This document shows, one piece after another, positions 62,494-64,000 of a stretch of 64,000 bases of DNA. The position numbers were made by a program, and so were the translations under genes. Under the pieces are notes generated by a model, which saw nothing but the letters and a program-made list of their open reading frames with translations, searched no databases and was not told the origin of the DNA. Origin of the DNA: Porticoccaceae bacterium LTM1 (lineage in GTDB: Bacteria > Pseudomonadota > Gammaproteobacteria > Pseudomonadales > Porticoccaceae); contig CP127080.1 of assembly GCA_030252795.1 (NCBI GenBank), forward strand, positions 1,686,501 through 1,750,500. Direction: 5' to 3'. The number at the start of each line of letters is the position of its first letter. Positions within the stretch are counted from its first letter, which is position 1.

Positions 62494-64000
62494 CTAGAAG
62501 GAACTGTCATTCGGCAATTCACATCCAAGGTTGTTGTCGGCATCCAGATCAGAGGCCAGAGCTAAAATAGTTGCTCTGTCTTTGGTCGCCAGTGCCGCAT
62601 TCACAGCGTCAACAACTTGCTGATAGGTCCATGGGAAGTCAACACCACTGTGCGTTGCATTCAGTAATGAAGCTACCGCTGCCCGCAGCAATATTTCTGC
62701 TGCGCCAAGCAGGTTATCACCACCGCCATAATCCAGCGCATCCAACAGGGTGTCGCCACCCAGGTTGTTGTTAATTACGCCATTTGGCAGGTTAAACCAT
62801 GCAGTTACCAAGTCAGTGGGTTGTACCAGTGGATTGGTATCTACCCAACTTCCAACGCTGTTTTTCCAGAATCCCGGAGTGCATCCCTCTTCACCAATTT
62901 CAATCACGGTGAAAGGTTCGCAAGCGGCAGGGCCAGATGGATCATAGATATCATCACCACCATAGCTGGCACTGTAGGACCACTCGCCCGCTCCCGGGAA
63001 GAAGCTTGGTGTTTTCGCAACACCACCGCCATCCAGGGCAACATCTACCTGACTGACCAAATTACCATCGCAGGTAAGGTTGTCGAACAGTACGAAAGTC
63101 ACTGTTCCGGTTGGAGTTGCACCAGCGCCGGTAACATACGCGGTATCGTGGATTTGTACGTCAGTAGTCACTGTTTGACCAGTAATATCGACGTGAGCCG
63201 GATCGTGAACTTCGGTCCGAATATTGGACACCAGTTTATTCACAGTCAGGACTTCGCAACTGTGACTTGATCCGTTGTAGTTTGCATCTCCACTGTAGGT
63301 TGCAGCGTAAGATAAACCACCTGCTGCGTTGGTTATAAACGCAGAGGACTCTTCCACACCACCATCACCATTATCCAGGCTAACCACTTCATCAACACCA
63401 GTGCCGGTGCAATCGGAAGTCGCATAACGGGTAAAGGTGAGCGTACCGGTAGGATCTGGCAAGCCACCAGGATCGGTTTCAGTATTGGCAAGGGAAACGG
63501 TTCCCTGGTCATGTACTGATGTACCAATATTCACCGCGCCACCTTGGATATCAGTGACATGATCATTGCCTTGGTGAATGGCGGTTGCGGTCATGGTGTC
63601 GTATTTCACTACGGTCAGCGGTTCACAATCAGCCGCGCCAGACGGATTGTAATTGTCATCGCCACCGTAGCTGGCACTGAATGCCAACACACCTGCTGAA
63701 GTCACCATCGACTTGCTTTCAACCGCTGCGGAACCGTCGTTACTGCCATCTGCTGCGATCGCGACGGTATCAAATACTACTGGAGAAGTTTGACATTCGA
63801 GGTCACTGAACAGACGGAAAGTCACGGTACCAGTTGGATCTGGACCTGCACCGGATACGATGGCCTGATCATGGATGGAAGTGAGAACCTTAATAGTAGT
63901 TCCCTGAATGTCAGTGCTGTGATCGCTGCCTGCGTGAATATGAGTCAAAATATTTGAATCAAATTTATTCACAGTCAGCACTTCACATGCATGGCTTGAT
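62494..64000 (-). CDS. Surface protein 3, paralogue of surface protein 2 (5' part outside window)
   Basis: About 500 C-terminal residues are visible and the frame stays open to the right edge; the GTG at 63981 is an internal valine of the EVLTVNK motif, not a start. The order is the same as in surface protein 2: B repeat (FDSNILTHIHAGSDH), A repeat (KYDTMTATAIHQGNDH), final B repeat (LVSNIRTEVHDPAH), then GCTPGFWKNSVGSWVDTNP to NLGCELPNDSSF. Most residues are identical to protein 2, and the stop and terminator spacing is conserved, so this is a recent duplicate in tandem, 6.1 kb away. Its leader would lie beyond the window. Confidence 0.88.
   Translation of the reverse strand, partial: SSHACEVLTVNKFDSNILTHIHAGSDHSTDIQGTTIKVLTSIHDQAIVSGAGPDPTGTVTFRLFSDLECQTSPVVFDTVAIAADGSNDGSAAVESKSMVTSAGVLAFSASYGGDDNYNPSGAADCEPLTVVKYDTMTATAIHQGNDHVTDIQGGAVNIGTSVHDQGTVSLANTETDPGGLPDPTGTLTFTRYATSDCTGTGVDEVVSLDNGDGGVEESSAFITNAAGGLSYAATYSGDANYNGSSHSCEVLTVNKLVSNIRTEVHDPAHVDITGQTVTTDVQIHDTAYVTGAGATPTGTVTFVLFDNLTCDGNLVSQVDVALDGGGVAKTPSFFPGAGEWSYSASYGGDDIYDPSGPAACEPFTVIEIGEEGCTPGFWKNSVGSWVDTNPLVQPTDLVTAWFNLPNGVINNNLGGDTLLDALDYGGGDNLLGAAEILLRAAVASLLNATHSGVDFPWTYQQVVDAVNAALATKDRATILALASDLDADNNLGCELPNDSSF

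Noticed and set aside
63979-63981. GTG as start of surface protein 3
   Set aside because: The frame stays open to the window edge and the codon is the Val of the EVLTVNK motif found inside repeats of surface protein 2.

Overview
The window is chromosomal DNA from a Gammaproteobacterium, most likely a marine one of the Cellvibrionales/Alteromonadales type. The evidence is tdh, lexA without sulA, yajQ-, radD- and miaE-type genes, minCDE, pilU, a bacterial-type acnB, a second elongation factor G, and large secreted proteins with Ig-like/cadherin-like repeats. No phage, plasmid or CRISPR locus is visible. Genes were called by reading translated sequences against remembered families; no search was run.

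Layout. 1-6.5 kb: threonine dehydrogenase (cut by the window edge), a one-domain asparaginase-like protein between two hairpin repeats, a LOG-family hydrolase, lexA with two SOS boxes, and S1-domain, HDAC-like and YajQ proteins. 6.5-13 kb: radD, a GCS2/aspartoacylase-like pair and minCDE. 13-23 kb: small lipoprotein and regulatory genes, a diguanylate cyclase, pilU, folD and a standalone fusA-type gene. 23-28.5 kb: a dicarboxylate symporter, a divergent SOS unit (SRAP protein / umuDC) around one LexA box, and a threonine-aldolase-like enzyme. 28.7-29.1 kb: tRNA genes Pro, Arg, His. 29.3-33.6 kb: a glycerol/glycerophosphodiester island (GAPDH, GDPD, FAD G3P dehydrogenase, FGGY kinase). 33.7-46.4 kb: membrane and redox genes, cysS, glnS, ppiB, lpxH, a YbaK-type deacylase, miaE, a GST and acnB, with intergenic spaces rich in hairpin elements and 7-bp repeats.

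46.8-64 kb is the most unusual part. It contains two copies of a convergent module: a secreted M11-type zinc metalloprotease on the + strand facing a large secreted surface protein on the - strand. A third surface-protein gene runs off the right edge. Both - strand genes whose upstream DNA is visible have leaders of more than 1 kb. Each leader starts with an extended -10 promoter and a sequence that reads as a c-di-GMP-I (GEMM) riboswitch, and carries a second conserved structured element about 340 nt before the gene (after discounting a MITE inserted in one copy). The two protease genes share a nearly invariant leader of about 250 nt that folds into hairpins with compensatory changes and is preceded by two conserved palindromes. 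I infer a c-di-GMP-responsive adhesin/matrix-protein plus processing-protease system, analogous in logic to the riboswitch-controlled adhesin/Zmp1 pair of Clostridioides difficile but built from different protein families.

A second unusual layer is a dispersed family of six hairpins (38.6-46.7 kb) with a nearly constant apical loop of about 20 nt and stems that differ between copies yet always self-pair, several with a GTAG foot as in REP elements.
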